Assembly: GCF_022343555.1 (NCBI RefSeq)
Contig: NZ_JAKQZH010000001.1
Location: 1,532,108-1,596,107, forward strand
Direction of reading: 5' to 3'
DNA: 64,000 nucleotides
Source: Marinobacter sp. C7
Lineage (GTDB): Bacteria > Pseudomonadota > Gammaproteobacteria > Pseudomonadales > Oleiphilaceae
Made by a program: the position numbers and the translations under genes. This document shows, piece after piece, positions 53,837 to 62,154 of this stretch (positions are counted from its first letter, which is position 1; every line of letters begins with the position of its first letter). The notes beneath the pieces are model-generated. The model did no database searches and had not been told where the DNA came from. It worked only from the letters and a program-made list of their open reading frames with translations.

Positions 53837-54778
53837 ATGAAAGGCCTGAAGAAAATTGCACTTGCTACAGCCGTAGCTGCTGCCCCGTTCGCCGCACAGG
53901 CAGAACTGACGGCACTGAACGATTCCGCGATGGGTAATGTCACCGGTCAGGCCGGTGTGACCATTGAACTGGAAACCCAGGTCAGTATCGGTCAGTTCAA
54001 GTACACCGATGAAGGCTCCTTCAATGTTAACGACATTGAGCTGGGTGGTGCTGGTTTGATCACAGGCGCGAACCCGTTTTTCGACACCGACGGTGACGGC
54101 ACTCCTGATCTCGCCGCTTCCCAGTTGCTGGATGATCTGGCGATCGATATTGACATCGCTGCTGACGGCGATGCGGTAGTTTCGGTTCACACCATTAGTG
54201 GGCTTCCCATCGACTGGGGCTTCACCGCTTCGTCCATGACTCTGGAAGGTACAGCTGGTGAAAGCACCACGCTGATCTCCGGCTTGAGTGCCTACGGTAT
54301 GCTGGCCAAGCTCGATATCCGCGTCGACACCGAAGATGCCGCGACGACTCTGGGTGGCACCGGCGATGGTTCTCTGAACATTGATACTGCCTTTACGGTC
54401 AACAACATGAACTTTGATGTCCCGTTCCTGGCAGTTGGTATCCAAGGAATGTCCATTACTGGCGCTGGCGATAACTTTGACTACAACGGTGATGGAACTG
54501 TAGAGGCTCCCGAAACAGAACTTGGTTTGGATCTGACAGACCCTGCTCAACAGAAACAGCTGAAAATTGCTACTGGCTTCGCGAACGTCAATATGGACGT
54601 TTACAAAGGCAATGGTCTCGGTGCATCCACCGCAACCGACGTGCTGCGTGTTGACGTCAATAACGTAGTGATGGATATGAACATTGCTGGCGTTGCTATC
54701 GGCGGAACCAGCATCGGTTCTGTCGCTCTGGACAACCTGCATGTGCAGAACACCAGGCTGGCTGTTTACGGTCACTAA
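53837..54778 (+). CDS. FilA-like / DUF6160 exported protein
   Basis: 313 residues behind AAGGAGA. Signal peptide MKGLKKIALATAVAAAPFA...AQA, then the family opening ELTALNDSAMGNVTGQAGVTIELE, which marks DUF6160/FilA-like surface proteins of Acinetobacter and marine gammaproteobacteria. Two calcium-loop-like segments are FDTDGDGTPDL (about residue 82) and FDYNGDGTVEAPE (about 215). Largely beta-rich, repetitive, low in Cys and aromatic residues. Suggested role: extracellular fibre or adhesion system component; function unproven. A strong terminator follows. Codon use is slightly more AT-rich than its neighbours. Confidence 0.75.
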   Translation: MKGLKKIALATAVAAAPFAAQAELTALNDSAMGNVTGQAGVTIELETQVSIGQFKYTDEGSFNVNDIELGGAGLITGANPFFDTDGDGTPDLAASQLLDDLAIDIDIAADGDAVVSVHTISGLPIDWGFTASSMTLEGTAGESTTLISGLSAYGMLAKLDIRVDTEDAATTLGGTGDGSLNIDTAFTVNNMNFDVPFLAVGIQGMSITGAGDNFDYNGDGTVEAPETELGLDLTDPAQQKQLKIATGFANVNMDVYKGNGLGASTATDVLRVDVNNVVMDMNIAGVAIGGTSIGSVALDNLHVQNTRLAVYGH

Positions 54779-54804
54779 TCTGACCTGATACCAGTGTTGG
54801 TAAA

Positions 54805-54831
54805 ACGCCCCGCGACGCGGGGCGTTTTTTT
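54805..54831 (+). terminator. Intrinsic terminator of the FilA-like gene
   Basis: ACGCCCCGC-GAC-GCGGGGCGT (54805-54825), nine pairs, followed by a run of seven T. Confidence 0.92.
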
Positions 54832-54853
54832 GCCCCAAAATCTTGGCGGGGCA

Positions 54854-54888
54854 TAAAAAAAGGCAGCTGTACCGCTGCCTTTTTTTGT
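54854..54888. terminator. Bidirectional intrinsic terminator
   Basis: Stem AGGCAGC / GCTGCCT (54861-54880) flanked by a run of A on the left and a run of T on the right, so it works on both strands. On the minus strand it serves the gene at 54908-55525, 20 bp upstream. Confidence 0.88.
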
Positions 54889-54907
54889 TGTAGCGCGAAA
54901 CTGCCAG

Positions 54908-55525
54908 CTACTGCTCCGGCACCGCAATAGAAAGATCAAACCCACCTCCGGCCCGCGGCGTCAAACTGATCGGCCCTTCATTGATCGCCTCCGGAATACG
55001 GATCTGATCAATCCCCGGCGGATTGCCAATCGAGAAATTCACATTCTGACCGTCGAACCCGATTCCCAACTGATCGTTCAGGAACGTCTGGGTAAACGGC
55101 TCATCCGGAATTTCCATTTGCTGGCCGAAAATCAGTGGTGGAATGGTAGGGGTGAACTCGGCGATCGGCTGCGCGGCAGCCAGCTGGTCGGTGGGGAGTA
55201 ACAGGGCACGACGGATAAACTCCTCTTCCGCTGCGGCCAGTGCGTCTTCCCGGTCTTCTTCCATATACTTCTGCAGCAGATCCCGGTAGGCCTGTTCCTC
55301 GGATTCGGTGAGCACGGGTTCGCCCGGGGAAATGGTCAGGGAGCGGATGATGCGTCGCCGGTCAGCTTCGGATTTTCGTTTTTCCCTGGGTACGATGATA
55401 ACCGCCGAGTCCTTGACGTAGGTTTCCACCATTTCGTCGGAGGTCAGGGCTTCCACCCCGGCGTTTGCCGCAAGGCTGGCGGTCAGGCCTGCAATGGCGC
55501 CTGCAAGCAGATGTGTGCCTTTCAT
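54908..55525 (-). CDS. Exported protein of unknown function
   Basis: 205 residues. Signal peptide (MKGTHLLAGAIAGLTASLAANA). Residues about 45-115 are a charged helical segment (REKRKSEADRRRIIRSL, ESEEQAYRDLLQKYMEEDRED, AAAEEEFIRRALLLPTDQL), and the C-terminal third is Pro/Gly/Asn-rich (IPPLIFGQQMEIPDEPFTQTF, IGNPPGIDQIRIPEAINEG). I recognise no family. Shares a terminator zone with the FilA-like gene (convergent), and both are exported, so a shared surface system is possible. Confidence 0.72.
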   Translation of the reverse strand: MKGTHLLAGAIAGLTASLAANAGVEALTSDEMVETYVKDSAVIIVPREKRKSEADRRRIIRSLTISPGEPVLTESEEQAYRDLLQKYMEEDREDALAAAEEEFIRRALLLPTDQLAAAQPIAEFTPTIPPLIFGQQMEIPDEPFTQTFLNDQLGIGFDGQNVNFSIGNPPGIDQIRIPEAINEGPISLTPRAGGGFDLSIAVPEQ

Positions 55526-55702
55526 GATGTGGCCTCGTCCTTTGATCTGCTTCTCAGTATTCGGTTTGTTGGACAGTTTTTCAACCGAGTGCGGGCGGGA
55601 TTGTGATCAGTCTCTTTGAATTGTCAGTATCTTTATAAAAAGCCGCAGTTTCATTGGTATAGTCGTGGAACTTTTCCGTTCGTAAATGGCCAGAAGGGCA
55701 GG

Positions 55703-56725
55703 ATGATCAAAGTATTTCGCGAACGCTGGCAGCGCTGGGTGAATCGGCGGGTCCCCCGATCAGACAGTCAGTCTTTCAATCAGAAAAACATTTTTATTCT
55801 CCCGACCGGGGCCGGTGTGGTCTTCGGTATCTTGCTGTTGGTGATGCTGATCACGGGCATCAATTACCAGAACAGCCTCATTTATCTCACCACGTTTCTT
55901 CTGGGAGCACTGTTTGTCGGCGCCATGCATCAAACCCACCGTAACCTCTCAGGTCTGCAGTTAACAGTCATGCAACCAGGTGAGGGATTTGCCGGTGACG
56001 AAGTGCCCTACAGGTTTCGCGCGTCCGCGGGTCAAGGTCCGGCCATTTCAATACGCCTTTCCTGTGAGGATTCCAGGGTTGCCCCATTCCATATCGCGGC
56101 AGGGCAGGCAATGGATGTGACCTTGCTGGTTACTTCAGCCCATCGCGGGTATCTCAGGCCGGAAATGATTCGGGTCGAAACCCGCTTTCCTTTCGGATTG
56201 CTCAAAGCCTGGTCGTGGATCAGGCCGGTATCGCCGGCGATCATCTTTCCCCGGCCCGTGGTTGCGCCAGATTCCGGCAGCACGGTTGAAGACGGAGACG
56301 AGGACAGTGCCCAGCGTGCAACCATCGGAAATGATAACGCGGACCTTCGCCCCTGGCGCGAGGGTGACTTGAGTCAGCGCGTCATGTGGAAACGCTACGC
56401 CCGTACGGGACAGATGGTGGTGGCGGACTGGGAAGGCGAGCAGGGCAACCCGCAGTGGCTGGACTTCTATGCGTTTGCGGGTGCGGACAACGAGCTGAGA
56501 CTGAGTTACCTCGCCTGGCAGGTGCTGGAGCGGGCCAGGGGCAATACTCCGTTCGGTCTGAATCTGCCGGGGCAGGTGATTGAGCCCGATCACGGGCCTG
56601 CTCACGTTAACCGCTGTTTGCGTGCCCTGGGAGTGTGGGGAGAGGTTCCCCCGAGAGATTCCGTTGCAGCTGCGCATGGCACGCGATGGCATGAAACTGT
56701 GCGGGAGAAGGAAGCTCCGGTATGA
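55703..56725 (+). CDS. DUF58 domain protein
   Basis: 340 residues from ATG 55703 (MIKVFRERWQRWVNRR, AAGG upstream). Two membrane helices (about residues 36-75, GAGVVFGILLLVMLITGINY, LIYLTTFLLGALFVGAM), then the DUF58 region with PLRPWREGDLSQ-like segment NADLRPWREGDLSQRVMWKRYART (positions about 215-235). DUF58 proteins usually work with MoxR and transglutaminase-like membrane proteins; here the transglutaminase follows with a 4-bp overlap while the MoxR gene is 35 kb away. Confidence 0.88.
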   Translation: MIKVFRERWQRWVNRRVPRSDSQSFNQKNIFILPTGAGVVFGILLLVMLITGINYQNSLIYLTTFLLGALFVGAMHQTHRNLSGLQLTVMQPGEGFAGDEVPYRFRASAGQGPAISIRLSCEDSRVAPFHIAAGQAMDVTLLVTSAHRGYLRPEMIRVETRFPFGLLKAWSWIRPVSPAIIFPRPVVAPDSGSTVEDGDEDSAQRATIGNDNADLRPWREGDLSQRVMWKRYARTGQMVVADWEGEQGNPQWLDFYAFAGADNELRLSYLAWQVLERARGNTPFGLNLPGQVIEPDHGPAHVNRCLRALGVWGEVPPRDSVAAAHGTRWHETVREKEAPV

Positions 56726-58815
56726 AACTGCCCCCGGCTTTCGCTTCTGGGCGGGAGGCAGTAAAGCCTGAAAATGCCTTGCCCTCGAATGCCCTGCTGT
56801 GGCTGATCGGCAGTTTTGCGATCCTGTTGGCGCCCCAGTGGGACCGGCTTCCGGTATGGCTCGTCGTCGCCTGCGGGATACTCGCGCTATGGCGCTGGCT
56901 TGCGCAGGAAGGCAGGGTCCGGCTGCCCGGGCGCTGGTTGCGCAGTGGTATCATGCTGGTGCTGATCGCTGTTTATGTTGCCACAGTGCAAGGCCGGTTC
57001 ACCGTGGATACTGCGGCGTCGTTCTTTGTGCTGGCGGTGGGGCTGAAGTGGCTGGAAACCCGTTCGGCGCGGGATTTCTACGTGCTGTTTTTCATTCTTG
57101 TGTACCTGGCCGGGGTCAACTTCCTGTTCCAGCAGAACATCCTCTGGGCACTGGTAAACTTCCTGGCAGTGGCGCTGCTGTTGGTTGGGTTGCAGGTGCT
57201 CAATGCTCCGGACCTGCCCAGCGATATGCCCTCCGGCTGGCGCCGCCTGGGCGGACTGCTGCTGAAAACCTTGCCGGTTGTGGTGCTGCTGTTTGTTTTC
57301 TTCCCCCGCATGGCACCGCTCTGGAGTGTGCCTCTGGTGTCGGGAGAGGCCCGCTCGGGGATAACCGACACCATGCGACCGGGCGACATTTCAAATCTGG
57401 CGCAGAGCAGCGAGCGGGCCTTCCGGGCAACGTTCGGAGGCGAAATGCCCGCCTATCGCGATCGTTACTGGCGTGGTCTGGTGCTGGATTACCTCGATGG
57501 TGAAACCTGGCGCCAGGGCAGAGGCGAGCGTTTCCGCCGCCCGGGTCGCATTGCCATGGACGGAGGTGTTGGGGCGCTGGGCGACCGCGAATATGACGTG
57601 TTGATGGAGCCGACCGATCAGCGCTGGGCGTTTGCCCTTGAGGGCTCCTCGGCGATCTCTGACAACGTGGTGGAAGAGGGCGATGATCTGTTCCGCTTCC
57701 GCCGCCCCGCGGACAGCCCGATGCGTTACCGCCTGAGCCTCGATGAGTCCCCGGTGGGTGGTGATGGGAATGAGCTGGGCGTGGCAGAGCGGCGCCGGTT
57801 TTTGCAGCTTCCGGCCTCCGGAAACCCGAGGGCCCGGGAGCTGGCTCGTGAGTTGGAGCAGCGCTTTTCTGATGAAGGCATTGTGGATTCGTTGCTTGGT
57901 CGTTTCCGGGAGCAGCAGTACTTCTACACCCTGCGGCCGCCGGCCATGCCCGATGACGGGGTTGATGCCCTCCTGTTCGATGTCAAGCGGGGCTTTTGCG
58001 CCCACTATGCGGGTGCGACCACGTTCGTGCTGAGAGCAGCAGGTATTCCGGCCCGAGTGGTTGTCGGTTATCAGGGGGGGGAGCCCGGAGCGGGTGGCGA
58101 ATACCTGATCGTGCGGCAATACGACGCCCATGCCTGGGTTGAAGCATGGCTGGATGGCCGGGGGTGGGTGAGGATTGATCCAACCGCAGCGATTTCCCCG
58201 GAACGGATTGAGTCCGGCCTCAGGGACGCAGTGGCTGGGGAGGGTTCCTTCCTCGAAGACGAGGTTCTGTCGGCCCAGAAGTACGGTGACATGGCGCTGG
58301 TGCAATGGGCCAGCCTCCAGCTCGATCGCATTAACTACCAATGGCAGCGGTGGGTGGTCGGTTACCAGGGGCAAAGCCAGATGGACCTGATGTCACGCTT
58401 GCCGGGAGGTATCGGGATGCGAGAGCTTGGCTATCTGACTGCCGGCGTTGTCGGTGCTGGATTGCTGGTTGCCGGCATTTTTTCAGCCTTGCAGCTGCGT
58501 CGGGGTGAACGCCGGGACGACTTCCAGAAAGTGCTGCTATCCTGGCATCGGACCTGCGAGAGTGTCGGCGTTCCGGTCCGGCAGGGTGAAACGCCCAGTA
58601 CCCTTGCAGACCGGCTGGCGCAAGCCCGGCCCTCGGTTACCGAAACAGCCCGACGTTTTGCCCGGATGGTGAACAGCCATTACTATAAGGCGGCATCTGA
58701 ATCCGACGATCAGGAACTGCGGCGCATGCGGCGGTTACTTGGCACCATGAAACGCCAGTTGCGGGAAACCTCGCCGCGGCGCCAGTCAAACAGAGAATCC
58801 GGACCAGCAAAGTGA
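56722..58815 (+). CDS. tgpA: TgpA-like transmembrane transglutaminase
   Basis: 697 residues. About six N-terminal membrane helices (residues 20-205), a periplasmic DUF3488-type region, then the transglutaminase core with triad Cys in GFCAHYAGATTF (about 425), His in DAHAWVEAWL (about 469) and Asp in VRIDPTAA (about 485). A further helix (about 573-590) and a C-terminal DUF4129-like segment follow. Similar to Pseudomonas TgpA, essential there. Overlaps DUF58 upstream and holB downstream by 4 bp each. Confidence 0.9.
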   Translation: MKLPPAFASGREAVKPENALPSNALLWLIGSFAILLAPQWDRLPVWLVVACGILALWRWLAQEGRVRLPGRWLRSGIMLVLIAVYVATVQGRFTVDTAASFFVLAVGLKWLETRSARDFYVLFFILVYLAGVNFLFQQNILWALVNFLAVALLLVGLQVLNAPDLPSDMPSGWRRLGGLLLKTLPVVVLLFVFFPRMAPLWSVPLVSGEARSGITDTMRPGDISNLAQSSERAFRATFGGEMPAYRDRYWRGLVLDYLDGETWRQGRGERFRRPGRIAMDGGVGALGDREYDVLMEPTDQRWAFALEGSSAISDNVVEEGDDLFRFRRPADSPMRYRLSLDESPVGGDGNELGVAERRRFLQLPASGNPRARELARELEQRFSDEGIVDSLLGRFREQQYFYTLRPPAMPDDGVDALLFDVKRGFCAHYAGATTFVLRAAGIPARVVVGYQGGEPGAGGEYLIVRQYDAHAWVEAWLDGRGWVRIDPTAAISPERIESGLRDAVAGEGSFLEDEVLSAQKYGDMALVQWASLQLDRINYQWQRWVVGYQGQSQMDLMSRLPGGIGMRELGYLTAGVVGAGLLVAGIFSALQLRRGERRDDFQKVLLSWHRTCESVGVPVRQGETPSTLADRLAQARPSVTETARRFARMVNSHYYKAASESDDQELRRMRRLLGTMKRQLRETSPRRQSNRESGPAK

Positions 58816-59843
58816 CCGATATTGCCCGAGACATGCCCTGGCTCGAACGGGCCTGGCAACAGATCCAGGCTCGCGTAGCCGACGACCGCCTGCCCCATGC
58901 CTTGATTATCAACGGTGAGCGGGGTGTCGGTAAGCGTGCCTGGGCGGAAGCGGTGGCGGGATTGCTGCTTTGCGACCGGCCGGTCAAGAATGAAGCGGGT
59001 CTCCCTGTGGCCTGTGGCCAGTGTAAGCAGTGTGGGCTTGTTGCCGCCGGCAGTCATCCGGATGTACGGATCTACGCGCCGGAAAAATCCCGAATGGTGA
59101 AGGTAGATCAGATCCGTGCTTTGTCTTCCTTTGCGGTGGGTTCTCCCCAGGTCGCCCATCACAAGGTGGCGATCATTGACCGGGCCGACCAGCTCAACGT
59201 CAATGCAGCAAATGCCTTGTTGAAAACGCTGGAGGAACCGCTGCCGGACGTGACGCTGCTGCTCTTGCAGGAAAGTGGGCGTCCGGTACTGCCGACCATT
59301 CATTCCCGTTGCCAGACCCTGAATATCCCGGTTCCGGCCCGTGAGCAGGCGGAGCGGTGGCTGGTCGCGCGCGTAACGGAGCTGGACGAAGACCAGCGTC
59401 CCTCCGCAGAGGCGCTGGCCAAGGCCCTGATGCTGGCGGGTAACGCACCCCGATTGGCTCTCGAGTATGTCAATGGTGATTTTCTCAAGCTCAGGGATGA
59501 CGCATTCGACAGCTTCCGTCAGTTCATGAAGGGGCAGCTGCCGTTGGCTGAGGCCGCCAAGGCGTTCAAGACCATGGGGCTGGAAGATTCACTGTTTCTG
59601 TTTGAGGGCTGGGCCGCCGACCTGGCTCGTATGGCCGCCGGTGGCCAGCCAGCAGATTCCGAAGCGGCAGATATGCTCGGATTTCTCGCCAGGCGGAACC
59701 CGGCCTGGCGGGCCCACGAGTTGTTGGACATGATTCGTGAGTCCAGAGCTGCCGGCGTTTATAACGCCAATCCCGAACTCGAGGCCAGTCGCCTGCTACT
59801 TGCCTGGCAGGCCCTGATGCCCAGGCGGCGAAGAGCAGGTTGA
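58812..59843 (+). CDS. holB: DNA polymerase III subunit delta prime
   Basis: 343 residues from GTG 58812. Clamp-loader fold: LPHALIINGERGVGKRAWAEA (degenerate Walker A), zinc-binding CGQCKQCGLVAAGSHPD, NAANALLKTLEEP and SRCQTLNIPVP (SRC motif). It is the ATPase-inactive delta' subunit. GTG start overlaps tgpA by 4 bp. Followed by pilZ as in Pseudomonas. Confidence 0.93.
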   Translation: MTDIARDMPWLERAWQQIQARVADDRLPHALIINGERGVGKRAWAEAVAGLLLCDRPVKNEAGLPVACGQCKQCGLVAAGSHPDVRIYAPEKSRMVKVDQIRALSSFAVGSPQVAHHKVAIIDRADQLNVNAANALLKTLEEPLPDVTLLLLQESGRPVLPTIHSRCQTLNIPVPAREQAERWLVARVTELDEDQRPSAEALAKALMLAGNAPRLALEYVNGDFLKLRDDAFDSFRQFMKGQLPLAEAAKAFKTMGLEDSLFLFEGWAADLARMAAGGQPADSEAADMLGFLARRNPAWRAHELLDMIRESRAAGVYNANPELEASRLLLAWQALMPRRRRAG

Positions 59844-59964
59844 TGGCATTCCTGCCCGGGGCTACGCCTATGGGGGTGCTACCTGCTATGATTTCGAAAC
59901 GACAGGGATTTTCGTATCCCGGTATGAACGATTTACCGTGACAACACAATAAAAGGTGTCAGAT

Positions 59965-60315
59965 ATGGGCCCAGGTTTTGGCGCGCGCAGTGGCATTCTC
60001 ACCCTGACCATCAAGGATAAGGCAGTGCTGTATGCCGCCTACATGCCGTATATCCGTCAGGGCGGTCTGTTTATCCCGACCCAGAAGCAGTATCAGCTTG
60101 GTGATGAGGTTTTCCTCCTGCTTAACCTGATGGACGAGCCCGAGAAGATCCCCGTGGCCGGAAAGGTTATCTGGATAACGCCTAAGGGTGCCCAGGGAAA
60201 CCGGGCCGCAGGTATCGGTGTTCAGTTCAACGGTGATGATGAAACTGCTCGGACGAAGATTGAATCCTACCTGGCCGGCTCCCTGAGCTCTGATCGCCCC
60301 ACGCACACCATGTGA
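59965..60315 (+). CDS. pilZ: Type IV pilus PilZ-domain protein
   Basis: 116 residues from ATG 59965, with AAAAGG eight bases upstream (a GTG at 59956 is also in frame). Matches the original PilZ: SGILTLTIKDKAVLYAAYMPYI, GGLFIPTQKQYQLGDEVFLLL, GNRAAGIGVQF. The RxxxR and D/NxSxxG residues that bind cyclic di-GMP in other PilZ proteins are absent, as in Pseudomonas and Xanthomonas PilZ, which instead bind PilB/FimX in type IV pilus biogenesis. The holB-pilZ order supports the name. Confidence 0.92.
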   Translation: MGPGFGARSGILTLTIKDKAVLYAAYMPYIRQGGLFIPTQKQYQLGDEVFLLLNLMDEPEKIPVAGKVIWITPKGAQGNRAAGIGVQFNGDDETARTKIESYLAGSLSSDRPTHTM

Positions 60316-60328
60316 GGCGGCACGCTTC

Positions 60329-61246
60329 ATGAATGATATGTCTGAAACCATCAGGTCAGCCGGCAGATTGTGTTGCTCGGAAACCGTCTGGCAACTCGAG
60401 AATATAAGCCTGGCGGGTCTTTCATGGTCCGCCAACCCCGGAATCGCAGGACAACCACCAGTCCTGATGCTTCATGGTTGGCTGGATAACAGTCTTACCT
60501 TTACCAGGCTGGCACCCGAAATCGCAAAAATTACCGATGTTCATGCCATTGATATGGCTGGCCATGGAAAATCCGGCCACCGGTCTCCGGGACAATCCTA
60601 TCTGCTGATGGATTATGTGGCCGATCTTGCGGAGGTGATTGAGCGCCATTTCAGTGAGGCGGGCGAAAGCCGAGTCGATCTGGTGGGGCATTCGCTCGGC
60701 GGCATCGTCAGCGCCCTCTATGCGGCTGCATTCCCGGAAAGGGTCCGGCACCTGGTGATGATTGACAGTCTCGGTGCCATCAGCCGCCCGGTAAAAGAAA
60801 CCATTCCCCAGTTGCGAAGAGCCATCAGAAAGCGCCTGAACGGATCCGGCAAGTCGGTGGTTTACCCGGATCTGAAAACAGCGGCCAAGGCCCGGGAAGG
60901 AGGTGTCAGCCCGCTTAGCCATGAGGCCGCACTCACCCTCGTTCCCCGAAACATGAAACCGTTTCGAGACGGTTACGTATGGTGTACTGATCCGCGTTTG
61001 CGACACCCGTCGCCTCTCATGATGACGGAAGAGCAGGTATTGGCGTCACTGGAGGCCATCGAAACTCCAACGTTGTTTGTCCGCGCCGAAGAAGGCCTCC
61101 TTGCGCAGCGCAAGGGCCTGAATGACCGGGCAGAGCGGATCAGGAATCTCACAGTGGCGGATGTTCCGGGCGGACACCATTGCCATCTCGATGGTGATAC
61201 CGGGCCGGTCGCAGAGGCGGTAAAGGCATTTCTGACCCATGGTTAA
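60329..61246 (+). CDS. Alpha/beta hydrolase
   Basis: 305 residues, starting 13 bp after pilZ. Oxyanion segment LMLHGWLDNSLTF, AIDMAGHGKSGHR, nucleophile VGHSLGGIVSALY (Ser about residue 125), and catalytic His in PGGHHCHLDG. Close in pattern to the MhpC-like esterases that follow pilZ or holB in related genomes. Substrate unknown. Overlaps the next gene by 8 bp. Confidence 0.85.
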   Translation: MNDMSETIRSAGRLCCSETVWQLENISLAGLSWSANPGIAGQPPVLMLHGWLDNSLTFTRLAPEIAKITDVHAIDMAGHGKSGHRSPGQSYLLMDYVADLAEVIERHFSEAGESRVDLVGHSLGGIVSALYAAAFPERVRHLVMIDSLGAISRPVKETIPQLRRAIRKRLNGSGKSVVYPDLKTAAKAREGGVSPLSHEAALTLVPRNMKPFRDGYVWCTDPRLRHPSPLMMTEEQVLASLEAIETPTLFVRAEEGLLAQRKGLNDRAERIRNLTVADVPGGHHCHLDGDTGPVAEAVKAFLTHG

Positions 61247-62150
61247 ACAATTGAGCACAAAGCGGTTGGTCAAATCCCTTGGCGGGGTGTTGGTCCTGTT
61301 GGCTACACTTTCTATGGAAGCGGTTGCATCCGGCTTTCCGGAACCGTTTCCGCAGTCCGAGCTCGAGACGAGTACGGGGATTCAGTCTGGCGGGCACCTG
61401 GTGCTGTTTAGTCCGGTGCGCGAAGTGAATGATGAAATCCGTTCCGAGACCATGGCCCGGTTGCCGGTGTCAGGGGAAGGGCGGATGTACCTGCTGAACC
61501 GGGATGCAAGTCGGGAAGAAGCGCGGGATTACTACCAGCGATTGTTGCAGGCGCGAAACGCCAGCGTTCTCTTCGAATGTTCCGGTGTCAGCTGTGGCCG
61601 GAGCGTAATCTGGGCCAACCGCATTTTCGGTCAGGCGGTCCTCAACGGCAGGGATTCGCAGCAGGATTACCTGGTTGCCGGTTCGCTGGCTGAGGATGGA
61701 ACCCGCTGGTTGACGCTTGTTTACACCGTAACTCGCGGGAATCTGCGGGAATATGTATGGGTAGAACACTTTAGTCTTGGCGACGGGGCCGTTGTGCCTG
61801 GATTTGACACCGTCTCCGACAGGATTTTCGGGCCACTGATTGTCCCTTACGAGGGCGGCTTTACCTATAAGTTCGAATGGGAGGCGACCGACCGCCGCAA
61901 CCTGCGGGAGCGCGCCGCGGAAGAGGGTGCTGTGGTTGTGTTGGTCGGTTTTTCATCTCTTGGCGCGGAGGAATCGCTGGATGATTCCCTTGAGCGCGCC
62001 AGGGGTGCGACGGAATCCCTTTCCGAGGTATTGGCGAGAATCGGGATACCCGGTGAGCAGCAGAAGATACTGGTGGTTGGCCCCTTCATACCCATGGAGA
62101 ACCCGGATCGCCAGGGAGATCGGGTGGAAGTAACCGTCATTTCGAGGTGA
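61239..62150 (+). CDS. DUF4892-domain exported protein
   Basis: 303 residues. Signal peptide (residues about 10-31, SLGGVLVLLATLSMEAVASG). The conserved DUF4892 region begins FPEPFPQSELE and includes LLNRDASREEARDYYQRLLQ, LFECSGVSCGRSVIWANRIF (two Cys) and YTVTRGNLREYVWVEHFS. The C-terminal part (about 225-300, VVVLVGFSSLGAEESLDDSLERARG, GEQQKILVVGPFIPM) resembles an OmpA-like fold. Periplasmic; function unknown. Confidence 0.82.
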   Translation: MVKQLSTKRLVKSLGGVLVLLATLSMEAVASGFPEPFPQSELETSTGIQSGGHLVLFSPVREVNDEIRSETMARLPVSGEGRMYLLNRDASREEARDYYQRLLQARNASVLFECSGVSCGRSVIWANRIFGQAVLNGRDSQQDYLVAGSLAEDGTRWLTLVYTVTRGNLREYVWVEHFSLGDGAVVPGFDTVSDRIFGPLIVPYEGGFTYKFEWEATDRRNLRERAAEEGAVVVLVGFSSLGAEESLDDSLERARGATESLSEVLARIGIPGEQQKILVVGPFIPMENPDRQGDRVEVTVISR

Positions 62151-62154
62151 GATC

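Noticed and set aside
53726-54838. 370-codon antisense frame opposite the FilA-like gene
   Set aside because: The plus strand has signal peptide, family motif, ribosome site and terminator; the antisense frame has none and crosses that terminator.
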